Below are positions 21,882 through 32,800 of a stretch of DNA of 64,000 nucleotides, piece after piece; position 1 is the stretch's first letter; every line of letters begins with the position of its first letter. The stretch is from Chinchilla lanigera (lineage: Eukaryota; Chordata; Mammalia; Rodentia; Chinchillidae), in contig NW_004955435.1 of NCBI RefSeq assembly GCF_000276665.1, positions 5,835,062 to 5,899,061 of the forward strand, given 5' to 3'. Made by a program: the position numbers and the translations under genes. A model generated the notes under the pieces. That model searched no databases. It was given only the letters and a program-made list of their open reading frames with translations, and was not told the DNA's origin.

Positions 21882-21993
21882 TCTTCAAAATGTAATTTTT
21901 TTTTTCCGGTACCTGGAATTGAACTCTCAACCTGTGCTTGCCAGGCAGGCACTGTGCCGCTGAGCTAAATCCCCAGCTCTTCAAAGTATAATT
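21882..21993 (-). repeat. ID-type SINE with target duplication
   Basis: Inserted one base beyond the end of the ERVL LTR. Flanking repeats tcttcaaaatgtaatt (21882-21897) and tcttcaaagtataatt (21978-21993). Body: CCGGTACCTGGAATTGAACT ... GAGCTAAATCCCCAGCTC. Confidence 0.9.
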
Positions 21994-22094
21994 AACTTTA
22001 GGACAAATGTGCTGTGCAATGGGTGCATGCTTTTTCAGATCTGCTTTTTGGCCATGGAATTCTCGGGCATAGATAAAGTACTGGCCCACCAGCT

Positions 22095-22338
22095 CAGGTA
22101 TTATGTGCTACTGTTTGCGGCCAGTACTCCCGCAACTAAAAGGAACTTCTTGGTTTTGACTTTGGTATTTGGGAGTGAAAACCAAGTCCTTCACACTGAG
22201 CTACTCTTCCAGTCCACAAATATTTTATTTTGTGACAGTCTTGGTAAGTTGACAAATTGCCCAGGCTGGGCTTGAAGTTGCAATCCTCCTGCCTCAGTCT
22301 CCTAGAGGGCAAAGATTACAGGCATGTGCCATTCATTA
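22095..22338 (-). repeat. B1+ID dimeric SINE, old
   Basis: ID half (GGGAGTGAAAACCAAGTCCT, CACTGAGCTACTCTTCCAGT), then B1 half (TGACAGTCTTGGTAAGTTGA, CAATCCTCCTGCCTCAGTCT, GATTACAGGCATGTGCCAT). Confidence 0.75.
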
Positions 22339-22746
22339 GACCCTAAAAGGCACTTGATAGGTATTTTTAGAACAATTGCATCAACAGTTGAATATACACA
22401 CTATCTATAAAAGAGATTTCACATGAACGGACATGGTTTATGCAGAAAATTTAAAAGTGAATGGTTGTGCTTTTTTGCATACTTAGCATAATGTGTTATG
22501 TCATTTATTCTTTTTTTCAGGGTGTGTGCTGAACATTTGCAAATTTTGGAAGGAAGGAAACTATTTTTCAACCACTTATCTCTGCTTTGGATTTAGATTG
22601 GTTAGTTTTAACTACCTCTATCTTACTACATGGTTTAGTTATTTCGTATGTTTGTTGTCCATCTCCCCCTGCTAGAAGCAGACCACAACGAGGTGGAGCC
22701 CTTATCTTGTTCTGTGTAGTCCTGGGATTCTAGTATGTGCTCAAAA

Positions 22747-22905
22747 ATATTCCGAATGGATTAATGCTGCATAATTTGCATATTATTGTGGTTAAATTTT
22801 ATGTTTTTTTTTTTTTTTTTATATTCCGAATGGATTAATGCTGCATAATTTGCATATTATTGTGGTTAAATTTTATGTTTTTTTTTTGTTTTTTTTTTTT
22901 TTTTT
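22747..22905 (+). repeat. Perfect 74 bp tandem duplication with poly(T)
   Basis: 'atattccgaatggattaatg ... ttaaattttatg' is present twice (22747-22820 and 22821 onward) with no difference in the 56 bp core. Each copy ends in a T run of about 18-27 bases. Confidence 0.9.
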
Positions 22906-24049
22906 ACTAAAATGACATTGCTACAAGGGCAGTATTCTTTATTTTAATCACCAATGTACCATAAAGTGGGGTTAGTACATTTTTAGGTTTAAGTAAATAT
23001 TTTATGAGTGAATAAATGGAATATGTTAAGAAAAGTCAATCTGCCCCAAGTGATAGAGAAATACAAGTTATTTAGAATATTGCTAAACTGAAGCTTTAGT
23101 ACAATATTTCCTGATTAAAATAACTTTTAAAATGAATATATACTACTGGGCTATATGCAGAGTTTTCATAAGATTTCAGCCCCAGTAGAACATATTCCTT
23201 TCCAAGAATAATTCTAGAGTGATATGTAGCCGAACTCCTACTTTTTCAAGATCATAGATCAAAAGTTATTTACTGCACTTAATAAAATGTAAGATTTGTT
23301 TTAAAACTGCATTTTAGGTAACACTTAAATTTAACACTTATTAAAAATGAAAACCAACGGTGCCCAAGTTCCAAAGATCAAGCAATTTGTTGAGTTGTCT
23401 CTAGAAAACACAAAATATTTAAAGTAGAGCTAGAACAAAGGAAAATTGTTCTGCAGAACTAGTTTCCTTTTCTGTCTCTACAGACAAAAATACACCTAAG
23501 AGGCAACAGCAGCCTCCCTTCTCACATAATTAACAGAGGGTGCTTGGTGGAAACTGCATGAAAACTTTCCTCAGAACCCCAAGTTGTCCAGTGATATGGT
23601 TATTATTTGGAATAATTTCCTTCTGTGCAGAATACCTATTTCAGAATAGTAAGGGGACATAGTACATTCTTTGGTACAGCTGCAAAGAAGTATATTTTTA
23701 TGTTACGTAATCATTAGTCAAGTATATAAAATGACCCTGTGAGTTCTCTCATTGTGAATGAATTCCAGTATCAAAAGACTAGCAGGGCACGTAAGGAGCA
23801 CACTTGCATTGTTCAAATGCACATGTGACTAGCTGTGGGCTGGAGCTGTGACTCTGGGCCTATGGCGTGCAGGTTAGTGTGCTTTTCTTTCAAGACAAAA
23901 AATGTTAATGAATGAGTTGTTTTCTCTAAATTGAAACCTCAGTGTTCAGGTTTAATTGCAGTGTTGACATTTTGCAAAAAATAAGTGGATTTGGGGTTGC
24001 AGTGTGGGCACTTGTCTCTGAAGATTTGCCGCCACTGTGCTAAAGGTTT
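22906..24049. other. Intergenic, low repeat content
   Basis: AT-rich with no young SINE. No exon is recognised. Confidence 0.4.
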
Positions 24050-24937
24050 TGTTATGGTTTGGGGGGTTATTTTGCAAGGGAGAACAATATAACACAGGAC
24101 ACATATTTTATATGATTATTTATAATAGTCACCCAAAGAATCATATACAAGAGAGTGCAAGAAACCTGTCCACACACTAAGACCAAGGAATCCAGCTGAG
24201 GGCCTGGATCTCACAGAAATGTCCTGCATGGGCCCAGTTGAAGGCCTGGAGCTTATAACAATGCCTCCCCTGAGTCCACCTGGAAGCCTAGAGGCCGTAT
24301 CAATATCTTCTGCAGGCCTGTTTCATGGATCTGCGCTGGGAAGGCCCAAAGATCAGTGGTGCAATCTAGAAATCTGTGCCAGCAGGATGAAGGATCTGTG
24401 CTAGCAGGCTGAGGGATCTGCACTGGAGCCAGGAAGCGATGCTCAGAAGAACTAGAGCTCCCCCGAAAGGTACCACTGCTACCCTCAGCAACAGTGAGGT
24501 CCTAAGCTCCTCTGATGATCAAGATGGCTGAGTTCCCATCAGGGAAGCCAATGCAGAAAGCTTCTCCTGGAGACCGGCAGTGCACCATCTTCCCCTCTGG
24601 AGCCAGGAAGCCATGTTCAAAGTGAGGACCAGAGCTCTCCCAAAGTGAACTGAAGCCATTCTCAGTGCCAGCGAGGTCCCGAGCTCCTCGGAGGATGAAA
24701 ACAGCCAGGTTCATCAGGAAAGCCAGCATGATGAACTCAGCAAAGCAACCAACAGTTCCTTACAGCTTCTACCAGCTCCCAGCAGCCTTTTTCAACTCCT
24801 GACAGCCTTACGTCTTCTCCAGTTCTGCCTCTTATGCTGCTGGCAACAGTCCTCAGGTGGGCCTCGCACACCCAGCACCACACTTACTCAGTTCAGCTGG
24901 GGGTTATAAATTGACCACCAGTGGTCAATCCACCACA
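24050..24937. mobile_element. Solo LTR, 888 bp, 5 bp target duplication
   Basis: It is bounded by TGTTATGG (24050) and CCACCACA (24937), giving TG...CA ends, with perfect flanking repeats ggttt at 24045-24049 and 24938-24942. The interior holds diverged tandem units, for example 'ggagccaggaag.gatg' at about 24425 and 24599 with 'agtgaggtcctaagctcctc' at 24494 and a counterpart at 24672. A 5 bp duplication fits ERVL-type integration, but I cannot name the family or give its orientation. Confidence 0.7.
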
Positions 24938-24964
24938 GGTTTTAGTCACTCATCGCTTCTCCTA

Positions 24965-25095
24965 GTGTGGTATTTATTGATTCCTTGCTATGCACCAGGC
25001 ATTATGCCAGGGAGACTGTAGTCACAGAATGACAATGTCTCTGGCCGCACACAGCTTATAGTCTAATAGTGACACCTTACCCAGAAATAGCTACA
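24965..25095 (+). repeat. L2-type remnant
   Basis: TATTTATTGATTCCTTGCTA, TGCACCAGGCATTATGCCAG, CACAGCTTATAGTCTAATAG is typical of ancient L2 3' ends. Confidence 0.55.
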
Positions 25096-25699
25096 CAAAG
25101 AATAAACTAATTGTGATTACATATGTGCTACAGAAGAGAATGCAGATGAAATTCAGCGTGAGAAACGCGTTCTTGACCAAGTCAGGAGGGTCATGGAGGC
25201 TTCCTTGGGCAGCAGTGCTTGGGCTGACACCAATCATAAACAAGGGTTCATCTGGAGGAGGGAAGCTGGGAGGGTGGGGGAGACGGGCAGAACATCCTCT
25301 TCGAAAAACAGCACACGCAAAGCCTTAGGTGCATAGTGCATGGGCATTTAGAGATGAAAGGAATTTCTGTAGGACAGAGGATTAAAAAGCGAGGAGGCAG
25401 AGGAAATGGGGGAGAGGAGGGATGGCTGAGGGTCTGAGAGGCCTTACTGAATAATTTGAACTTTGTTCTTAGGACAGAAAAAGCCTTAGAAGGTTGAGTA
25501 AGGTTTTTTAGAGCTTCTTCTATCAGAGGATGGAAACTTGGTAACTTAAAACTTTCTATAATGACAGAATAATTAAACAGTGATGCTGGCAAAAGAAGAG
25601 ACAGATCCCCGGAAGAGGAAGGAAAGCCCGGAAATTGACCCACATGAATAGAGTCAGCTGACCTTGCACCAAGGAACAAACCAGCACAAGGGAGGGGAC
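25096..25699. other. Intergenic, no gene recognised
   Basis: A 143-codon minus-strand open frame (25248-25679) is proline/serine-rich with no domain I recognise. The sequence is purine-rich on the + strand. I do not call it a gene. Confidence 0.4.
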
Positions 25700-27020
25700 A
25701 TTATCTGCTCACCAATTAGTGGTGGAGCCCCTGGATATCCATAAGCAAAAGAAGGAATCTACACACAGCTTTTCGCCTTTCACAAAATCGATCTCAAAAT
25801 GGGTCCTGGGTCTAAAAGTGAAACACAGAACCATAAAATTCCTAGAAAATAACATAGGAGAAAATCTAGGTGACCTTAGTTATGATGATGACTTTTTAAA
25901 TACAACACCAAAGGCAAAAATAGTCGAAGAAAATAATAAGCTGGATTTCATTAAAACTTAAAAATTCAATTTTGTGAGAAACAACATCAAAAGAAGAAAA
26001 GGCAAGCCACAGATTGGGAGACAATACTTGTAAAGGACAACTCTGATAAGGATTTGTTATCTGGAGCATACAAAGAATTGGCTGTGTATGTCGGAGGGGG
26101 TACTGGGGCTCAAACCCAGGACATTCTACCACCGAGCTACATCCCCGACCCTCCTTTATTTTTTATTGTGAGACAAGATTTTGCTAAATTGCCCAAGTAA
26201 GATTTCAACTTTCAATACTTCTGCCTTGGCCTCCCAAGTGCTGGGATTATAGGTATGTGCCACCACACCCATCTTACCAAGAACCCTTAAAGGCAACAAT
26301 AAAGCATAAACAACCTGTGGGGAGGGGCCATAAAAAATAAACAACCTACCCCAGCACTGCAAACAGAGGAAAGAAAAGAACAATGTGATTTAGAATTGGG
26401 CAAAGGATGTTAACAGACATTTCACTAAAAAAAGATATATAGAGATGGGAAATTGAATATATGAAAAAGATATTTAACATCATGTATTGTTAGAAAATTG
26501 AAAATTAAAGCACCTATCAGAATGGCCCAAAGTGACTGACAAGGATATGAAGAACAGGATTCGTTGCTGGTGGGAATCTAAAATGGTATGGGAACTTCAC
26601 AAGACAGTTTGGCAGTTATTCACAAGGCTAAACATGGTCCTACCATATGATCAAGCAGCCATGCTCCTTGGAATTTTTCCAAGTGAATTGAAAGCTTGTG
26701 GTCACACACAAACCTGCACATGGATGTTTATAGCAGTTTGATTCGTAATGTCCAAACTTTTGCACACCCAGATGATGGGATATCATTTGGTGCTCAAAAG
26801 AAATAAGCTATCAAGTTTTAAAAGACATGGAAGAACTTTACATATTATTAAGTGACAGAAGCTAATCTGAAAAGGCTACCTAGTGTATGATTTCAACCAC
26901 ATAACATTCTGGGAGAGGCAAAATTATAGAATAAAACTATGGGTGTTGGTCAGGGCTTTGAGGACAGACAGGAATGAATGGGCGCAGAGGATCTTGAGGG
27001 CAGAGAAATCACTCCACCTA
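25700..27020 (+). mobile_element. Old L1 fragment (ORF2 C-terminal part and 3' end)
   Basis: Conceptual translation at 25800-25960 gives the ORF2 C-terminal pattern (TIKFLENNIGENLGDL...KLDFIKT) with stops. After the SINE at 26090 the L1 order continues: 'ttgttatctggagcatacaaag', 'acagacatttcact', 'gctggtgggaatctaaaatg', 'gttcgtaatgtccaaac'-like and a degraded 3' part. It has many frameshifts and is inactive. Confidence 0.75.
26090..26278 (-). repeat. B1+ID dimeric SINE inside L1
   Basis: ID half (GGTACTGGGGCTCAAACCCA, CCACCGAGCTACATCCCCGA) and B1 half (TGAGACAAGATTTTGCTAAA, CTGCCTTGGCCTCCCAAGTG, GATTATAGGTATGTGCCACC). It interrupts the L1 fragment. Confidence 0.85.
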
Positions 27021-27135
27021 GATCTTCACTGGGATACAGGTCACTATATATTCGTTAGCACCTGTAGAATGTATACCACCAAGGAGCGGGATCTAACGTG
27101 AGCTCTGAACTTGCGTGCTAATGTGCGAAGGTCAG

Positions 27136-27480
27136 TGTGTCAGTGAGCTTTCTCCTCTCTGAGACACAGTACCCAGTACTCACAGTGTAAAGGAGGAGAG
27201 GCTTAACTTGCTCACGGTTTCAGTCCCTGCGGGGCTGGCTCCCAGCACAGACACCGTGGTGAAAGGCCTGCCTGGCGCAGCTGCGCAGTTCGCAGCAGCA
27301 GGCTGGGAAACAGCGAATCAACGCCGCAGTGAGGGGAGTGAGGGTCTACACGGAGGTCCCAAGGCCGCGCCTCAGTGACCCACCAGGAAACACCCGGAAC
27401 TGTGCTCTACCAGCTGGATCGCAAAGCAAATCAAGCTGAAACTCCACCCTGAGAGCTACAGTGGGTTTGTCAGTTATAAC
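27136..27480 (-). mobile_element. Probable MaLR/ERVL-type LTR, diverged
   Basis: Left part TGTGTCAGTGAGCTTTCTCC...GTAAAGGAGGAGAGGCTTAA, CTTGCTCACGGTTTCAGTCC parallels the other minus-orientation LTRs. Later sequence (GTGACCCACCAGGAAACACC, GAACTGTGCTCTACCAGCTG) parallels 13880-13950. The right boundary is uncertain. Confidence 0.5.
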
Positions 27481-27599
27481 AAAGGCACCACTCCAGGGGC
27501 GGTGCAGACAACAGAGGAGGGCTGTGCTGGACAGCTCTTGCTGTGGATCTAAAAGTGCTGCACAAATAGCACAGTAATTTTTTATAATGGAATTAATGG

Positions 27600-27672
27600 G
27601 GGGGGAGAGACAGACCGAGGCAGAGACAGAGACAGACAGAGACAGAGGCAGAGATGGAGAGACAGAGAGAAC
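27600..27672 (+). repeat. (GACAGA)n-like purine simple repeat
   Basis: Imperfect GAGACAGA/GACAGA units after a run of nine G. It accounts for the low-complexity part of the 190-codon minus-strand open frame here. Confidence 0.9.
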
Positions 27673-29040
27673 ACTTCTTTTGGCTCCTGAGTAGAGAATA
27701 GATTGGAGATGAACAGCAATGGATGCTGGGGAGGCGAAGGCCACTGCAATAATTCGCTGTGACAACGGCGCTCTGGACCCAGAGTGGCAGTGGAAAAAAG
27801 AGACCTGTGGACGGATGTGAGCTGTGTTTGAGTGGCGGTTGACAGAACTTACTGAGATACTAGACCTGCTGGGACAGAAAAGGGGCAATCTGTATGACTC
27901 AGAGCCTGACTCGTTCATGGAGAGCTGCTGAGGGGGAGCGTAGGCGGCTGAGAAGCACCAGGGTTTTCGAAGGGGAATTTAAATTCTACCGCAGTTATGT
28001 TAAGTCTCAAATCTTCCAGGTCTTCAAGTAAAAATAGTCAGTAGATTTCTCTTCTGTTCATTTGTTTTTTCTATATGAGAACAGCAATTAACTCCCCAAA
28101 GCTGCAAACTTCTCAAAGGTGACTTTTCCTGATGTGCATTTTCACTTTTTCACACTCATGACTGAGGGGCCTTTCAGATGATTTTTCAAAAGTAACACTA
28201 AAGTAAAATAAAATAATCTGACTCAAAGAGGAATTAAGTGTCCAGTCCTGCAGGATGCTGCTCCAGCTTTGAAATAAGCTTTTCCAGCTCCATGTCTGTC
28301 CCCACTGAGGGCTCAGCGAATTTGCAGCTTAGTTGCCAACCACTCCAGCTCAGGGACCAGGCTGTCTTCCTAGTACAGCCCCAGGGAAGGAGCGAGTTCA
28401 GCACCCTGGGGTGGGAGGAAGCTGTGGGCATCTGAGTTTCAGAAGGCAGCTGAATTCAAGCTCTCTCCGTACAGGGGGAGCATTAGGTGGAGCTTGAAGA
28501 TGCCATAACCCTTTCAAAAAGGCTCCCAGCACCCCGAGCTCTTGGAGCCCCTGTATACCCAAGACTACAAGCTCGTCTGGGGCCACAAGCACAGGCAGGT
28601 GGCACCCAAGGGCCCTGGATGAAGGTATATATCTGTGTGTTTCTCACTTGTCCCCACCACACTGAGAGTGCAGCAAAGACAAGGACTTTATATCCTTAGT
28701 GTCAGCATCCATGCAGAGCTGAGTATTTGCACATCGATTAACCTACATATAAATCTTTCTTAATATCATGAAATGTATAACTTGATACTGAGGCACAGAA
28801 AAGGAAGATATAAGGGGGAACCGGAAAGTCCAAGAAGAAAGTCAACTTTGAGTTACTATGAGAGAGCGAATCTGTCTAACCTAAAGCCAGGAAAATGGTA
28901 AAAAAAAAAAAAGTAACCCAGCAACCACTTGTTTTGTCCACGAACTGGGAAACAACCACTGTGACTGATTTCTTGCACTGAACTGACTGAATGCTGTAAT
29001 TCAACAGTAATTAGGTACTGTTTGAGTGACAGAGTGGCAG
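27673..29040. other. Intergenic, no gene recognised
   Basis: Several short open frames occur on both strands at 28234-28700 in moderately GC-rich sequence. None has a recognisable domain or splice context. Confidence 0.4.
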
Positions 29041-29047
29041 TGTTAGG

Positions 29048-29197
29048 CAGATTGTTCTTCTTTTTTTTGAGCCAAGGTCTTGCTATGTAGTTCAGGCTGA
29101 ACTCAGGTAGCCCAGGTTGGCATCGAACTCACAGTGATCCTCCTGCCTCAGCCTCCCGAGTGCTGGGGTTACAGGTGTGCAGCACTACGCCTGGACT
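29048..29197 (-). repeat. B1 SINE with internal duplication
   Basis: GAGCCAAGGTCTTGCTATGT, AGTTCAGGCTGAACTCAGGT, AGCCCAGGTTGGCATCGAAC, TCCTGCCTCAGCCTCCCGAG. Confidence 0.9.
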
Positions 29198-29875
29198 ATC
29201 AGGCAGCATTTGAAGACATCCATAGAACTTGCAGGAACTTGCTCCAGATTTTACCACAGAGGGTTAGAAGTTTGAATGCTTTCTTGTTTTTCTTTTTGTT
29301 TGTTTCATATTGAGAGTTTTTTGATCAGAGAATTTTTACTTTTTAAATTGGAGAAAAAGTCACTTGGTATTTAGGTGGAAAGAAATAACCATTAATATTT
29401 TACGACTTTAATTCAGTCAGTCGACAAGTATTTGAATGATGACTGTCCCAGGAACCCCTCTTGGCCACCATCAAGATGGTTTGTTTGCTCTCTAATGGGA
29501 GTAGAAATCAATTCAGACACACACTGGGTTGGGTGGTGTTAAGTGCTCTGCATAAGCACAAAGTGCGTCTAAGGAGCTGGCGTGTAGAGCAGACGCGTAC
29601 CTACTTAGCTGGGGGTCAGGAGTGGCCCCTCTGAGAAGGTGACATTTGAGCTGATGTGAATGAAGTAAGGGTAGGAGCCATCTAAGAAATCCTAACACTG
29701 TTCCAGAGAGAAAATTTTAAATGCAAATCCTGGAGTTGAGGGGTTGGGCTGCAGTTATGTATTAGTATATTTAGATAACCAAGCTTCCATTATTTTCCTT
29801 TTTATACTTAAAGCAGAAACTTACATTTTCAGTAAATAATACCTCAGGAGAATAATTACCTCCTGAAATTCTTTA
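29198..29875. other. Intergenic, no gene recognised
   Basis: AT-rich with no young repeat or exon recognised. Confidence 0.4.
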
Positions 29876-30000
29876 TTTTTTAAAAATTTGATGGGACTGG
29901 GGCCTGAGCTATACCTTCAGTCCTTTCTATTTGGGGGACAGGGGGTGCGCTCTTTCTAAGTTGTTAAATTACCCAGGCTGGGCTTGAATCTGGCTGAACT
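29876..30000 (-). repeat. Truncated B1+ID dimer
   Basis: 'gggactggggcctgagctat' followed by GTTGTTAAATTACCCAGGCT. Only parts of both halves remain. Confidence 0.55.
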
Positions 30001-30369
30001 ATTGGAATATATACAAATCATGTTATCTGTTTATCCTTTAACTTTTACATTCAGTTGTAAATCTGCCTCTAGCAGCAACAATATATATATACATAAAATT
30101 ACAAACAGTGAATTATATAGGAATTAGGATGGACCAATGGGCAAAATAACCGATGAAAATAATGTTTGCTAAGATGGGTCTAAGCAATACTTACAGGGTA
30201 CTTTAAATACTTCACGGGCTCTGAATAAACGTGTTAAGATCTTTAAGCACTTGAGAAGCATCTGTTTATTTCACATGTAAGAGAGCTGGTTTAGACTCAG
30301 TGCCTGCATGAGGTGAAAGCATTCTCTTTTCTTGTAGTTTGGGAGATTTAAAAGAAAATTAGTTTTAAT

Positions 30370-30545
30370 TTACTTTTACATGTCTGTAATCCCAGCATTA
30401 TGAGAAACCGAGGCAGGAGGATCACAAAGTTGAGACCAAGCTGGGGAATCTGGTGACTTAGTGAGACCTTCCTCAAAGATAAAGATAAAAAGGGGCTGAG
30501 GTATAGCTCGGTATGAAGACTTCCAGCATCAGGCCGCCTCCCTGA
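30370..30545 (+). repeat. B1+ID dimeric SINE
   Basis: ACATGTCTGTAATCCCAGCA, GAGGCAGGAGGATCACAAAG, GTGAGACCTTCCTCAAAGAT, then AAAGGGGCTGAGGTATAGCT. Confidence 0.75.
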
Positions 30546-30919
30546 CGCGCACCCATCCTGTGGAGTGCCCTTCCACTGCCAGATCAGTCTTGATCTTGGT
30601 GCCCGTTTTGGGTACCTGGCAGTTCTTTTTTCAGGACACCAAGAACCTGGCCAAGACCCCTGATCCAGTAATGTGATGATCCAGCTCCTGGGTATGCATC
30701 AAAGGAAATGATATCAGTACGTCAAAGAGACATTATAGCAGTATTCACTCATCCATAGCCAAGGTACCGAATCAACCTAGGTGTCCATCAGTTAATGAAC
30801 AGATAAAGAAAATTTGGTGTGTATGTATATACACAATGCAAGAGTATTGAGCCATAAGAAAGGGTGGAATCTTGTCATTTGTGACAGTGTGGGTGGAGCT
30901 GAAAGACATTAGGTGGAAT

Positions 30920-31610
30920 AAGCCCAGGTAAGGGCTGAGCCCTTGAGAAGTCACTGCAGAAGGCAACTGGCCTTCATATTCACTGAAGGCCAGACCTGGA
31001 AAAAAGGAGCTACTCCCTCCTGTACCTCCCGTAGGGATGAACAGCAGTGACTGATATTCTACCTAGGTATCAGTAGAGGACCAAAACTCCTTAACCCACC
31101 CCTTCTAGGAAAGTCCTTGTCTACCCCATGAGTGCTTGCTGCATGACTTGCTTCCCAGTGTGATCTCATTTAATCAATATTACCCCAGGGACTGTACCTG
31201 CTGTAACCTTATTGTTTCACCATAGTCTTGTCGCACCTCATACCAACCTTGTGATTTCCCATTGGATCAATATTACCTAAGAGACTACACTTGTAATCTT
31301 GGTTTTCTTTTGTTGTTGTTTTTTTTTCAGTACCGGGAATCGAACTCACGACCTTGCACTTGCCAGTCAGGCGCTGTGCCGCTGAGCTAAATCCCCAGCC
31401 TCCTACACTTGTAATCTTATTGATTGGTTGTAGTTCTGTCCCACCTTGAACACACCTCACCTCATGGCTTTGCTCAATAAACACCCTTGAGAAGTGGGGT
31501 TGGGGGGCAACCCACTTTCTGGGGCCTCTTCTGTCCCTCTTAGACAGAAGCTTTCTTTCTTTCAATAAACTCTTCCTACTCTTAAAAAAAAAGGAAGAAA
31601 GAAGCCCAGG
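30920..31610 (+). mobile_element. Poly(A)-tailed LTR-containing retrocopy in L1
   Basis: The insert 30929-31601 lies between aagcccagg repeats (30920-30928 and 31602-31610). Its right part has a retroviral LTR 3' character: CAATAAACACCCTTGAGAAG, then TTTCAATAAACTCTTCCTAC with a poly(A) signal. It ends in ten A's (31583-31592) plus a purine stretch. A poly(A) tail after the LTR and a 9 bp duplication fit L1-mediated copying of an LTR-ended RNA better than retroviral integration. It is itself interrupted by an ID SINE. Confidence 0.6.
31285..31418 (-). repeat. ID-type SINE with target duplication
   Basis: Perfect 16 bp flanks ctacacttgtaatctt at 31285-31300 and 31403-31418. Body: CAGTACCGGGAATCGAACTC ... 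GCTGAGCTAAATCCCCAGCC. Confidence 0.95.
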
Positions 31611-31847
31611 CATAGAAAGACACATATCACACAGTCTTCTTTGTATGCAGAATCTAAAGAAGTTGACATTATAGAAGCTGAGAATAGAGCAGTGTTTATC
31701 AGTGGCTGGTGAGAGTAGTAGGCTTGGAAAAGGGTAGAAAGAGATTGGTTACCTGACACAAAGGTACAGATACATAGGACTAAGGAGCTCTGATGTGGTA
31801 TTGCACAATAGGGTGACCACTGATAAAACAGCTCACTGAACATTTCT

Positions 31848-31940
31848 TTTCTTTTTTTGTTTTTGGTAGCAGAAATTGAACTTATGATCTTGCATTTGTC
31901 AGGCAGGTGCTGTGCCACTGAGCTACATCCCCAGCTCCTG
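31848..31940 (-). repeat. ID-type SINE
   Basis: T-rich tail, GGTAGCAGAAATTGAACTTA, CTGAGCTACATCCCCAGCTC. Short flanking repeats (acatttc). Confidence 0.85.
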
Positions 31941-32219
31941 TACATTTCAAAAGAGATTAGAGGACAGGATTTTGAATGCTTTCTCCACAAAGTAATGCTT
32001 AGTGTTGGGAAAAGAGATGTGCTGACCTTGATTTCAACATTACGCAGTGCTACACGTGTTAAAACATGGTATGTAACTATGTAACCCCATAACTAGGTAG
32101 TTTTGTGTCAATTAAAAATTAGAAAAACTTCATCTTATGAAGCTTGCTAGACAAATGGGAGGCTATAATTAAGATGGTGTGCCTTAAAATATATAAGCTC
32201 CTATAAGACACATAAACTT

Positions 32220-32400
32220 AAAGCTGGGCATGGTGGCACACTCCTCTAATACCAACTGTTTGGGAGGTTAAGGCAGAAGGATAGCAAATTTGAGGCCAGT
32301 TGGGGCAATTTAGAAAGATCATATCTCAAAATAAAAAGAACAGGGAAATGTATCTCAGTGAGAAATCACACAGGGGTTTGCAGCCCCCAGTACAAAAGAA
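32220..32400 (+). repeat. B1+ID dimeric SINE
   Basis: GCTGGGCATGGTGGCACACT, GGGAGGTTAAGGCAGAAGGA, a short A-rich linker, then an ID half (GGGAAATGTATCTCAGTGAG ... CAGCCCCCAGTAC). Confidence 0.8.
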
Positions 32401-32644
32401 CAACAACCTGGTATGACCTCGGGGACGCCGGAAATATGAGGAAGCATTCTTTCATGTAAGAGTAGGCATCCTTCAGTATCAGAGGAGAATAAAGTTACTG
32501 GCTATAGCAAAGTGGACCACAGACAGAGGCAGCAGTGTTAAATTCAATTTATAGTTTGAAGATCAGATAAAAATCGAAAGGATAATCTGATTTATGGTCT
32601 AGCAGCTGTTTTCCAGTGATCCACTCTATTTGACAGCATTGAGG

Positions 32645-32800
32645 ATAAGTATTCACTCATCAATATTTAATGAACAGCTTTTATTTACCAGTCACTGTGC
32701 TGAGGGCTAATATACAACAGTACAAGAGACACGGGGTGTCAGCCTATGACACTCACATCCGGACAGGTGGGTCAGACAATAACCAGATCAGCGCTGTAGA
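32645..32800 (+). repeat. L2-type remnant
   Basis: AATGAACAGCTTTTATTTAC, CAGTCACTGTGCTGAGGGCT, GTCAGACAATAACCAG resembles ancient L2 3' sequence. Confidence 0.5.

Larger units (their letters stand above)
30660..31850 (+). mobile_element. Old L1 3' end split by an LTR-containing insert
   Basis: The left piece (30660-30928) follows ORF2/3' L1 order: 'ccagctcctgggtatgcatc', 'gtgtccatcagttaatgaac', 'tgagccataagaaaggg'. The right piece (31611-31850) continues it ('catagaaagacacatatcac', 'gtttatcagtggctgg'). The two join across the duplicated site aagcccagg. Confidence 0.75.

Noticed and set aside
25248..25679. 143-codon Pro/Ser-rich minus-strand frame as a gene
   Set aside because: It lies opposite purine-rich noncoding DNA, with no recognisable domain, splice sites or promoter. 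I cannot support it.
27346..27918. 190-codon minus-strand frame
   Set aside because: It runs through an LTR-like segment and the GACAGA simple repeat (Ser/Val/Leu-rich part). No domain is recognised.
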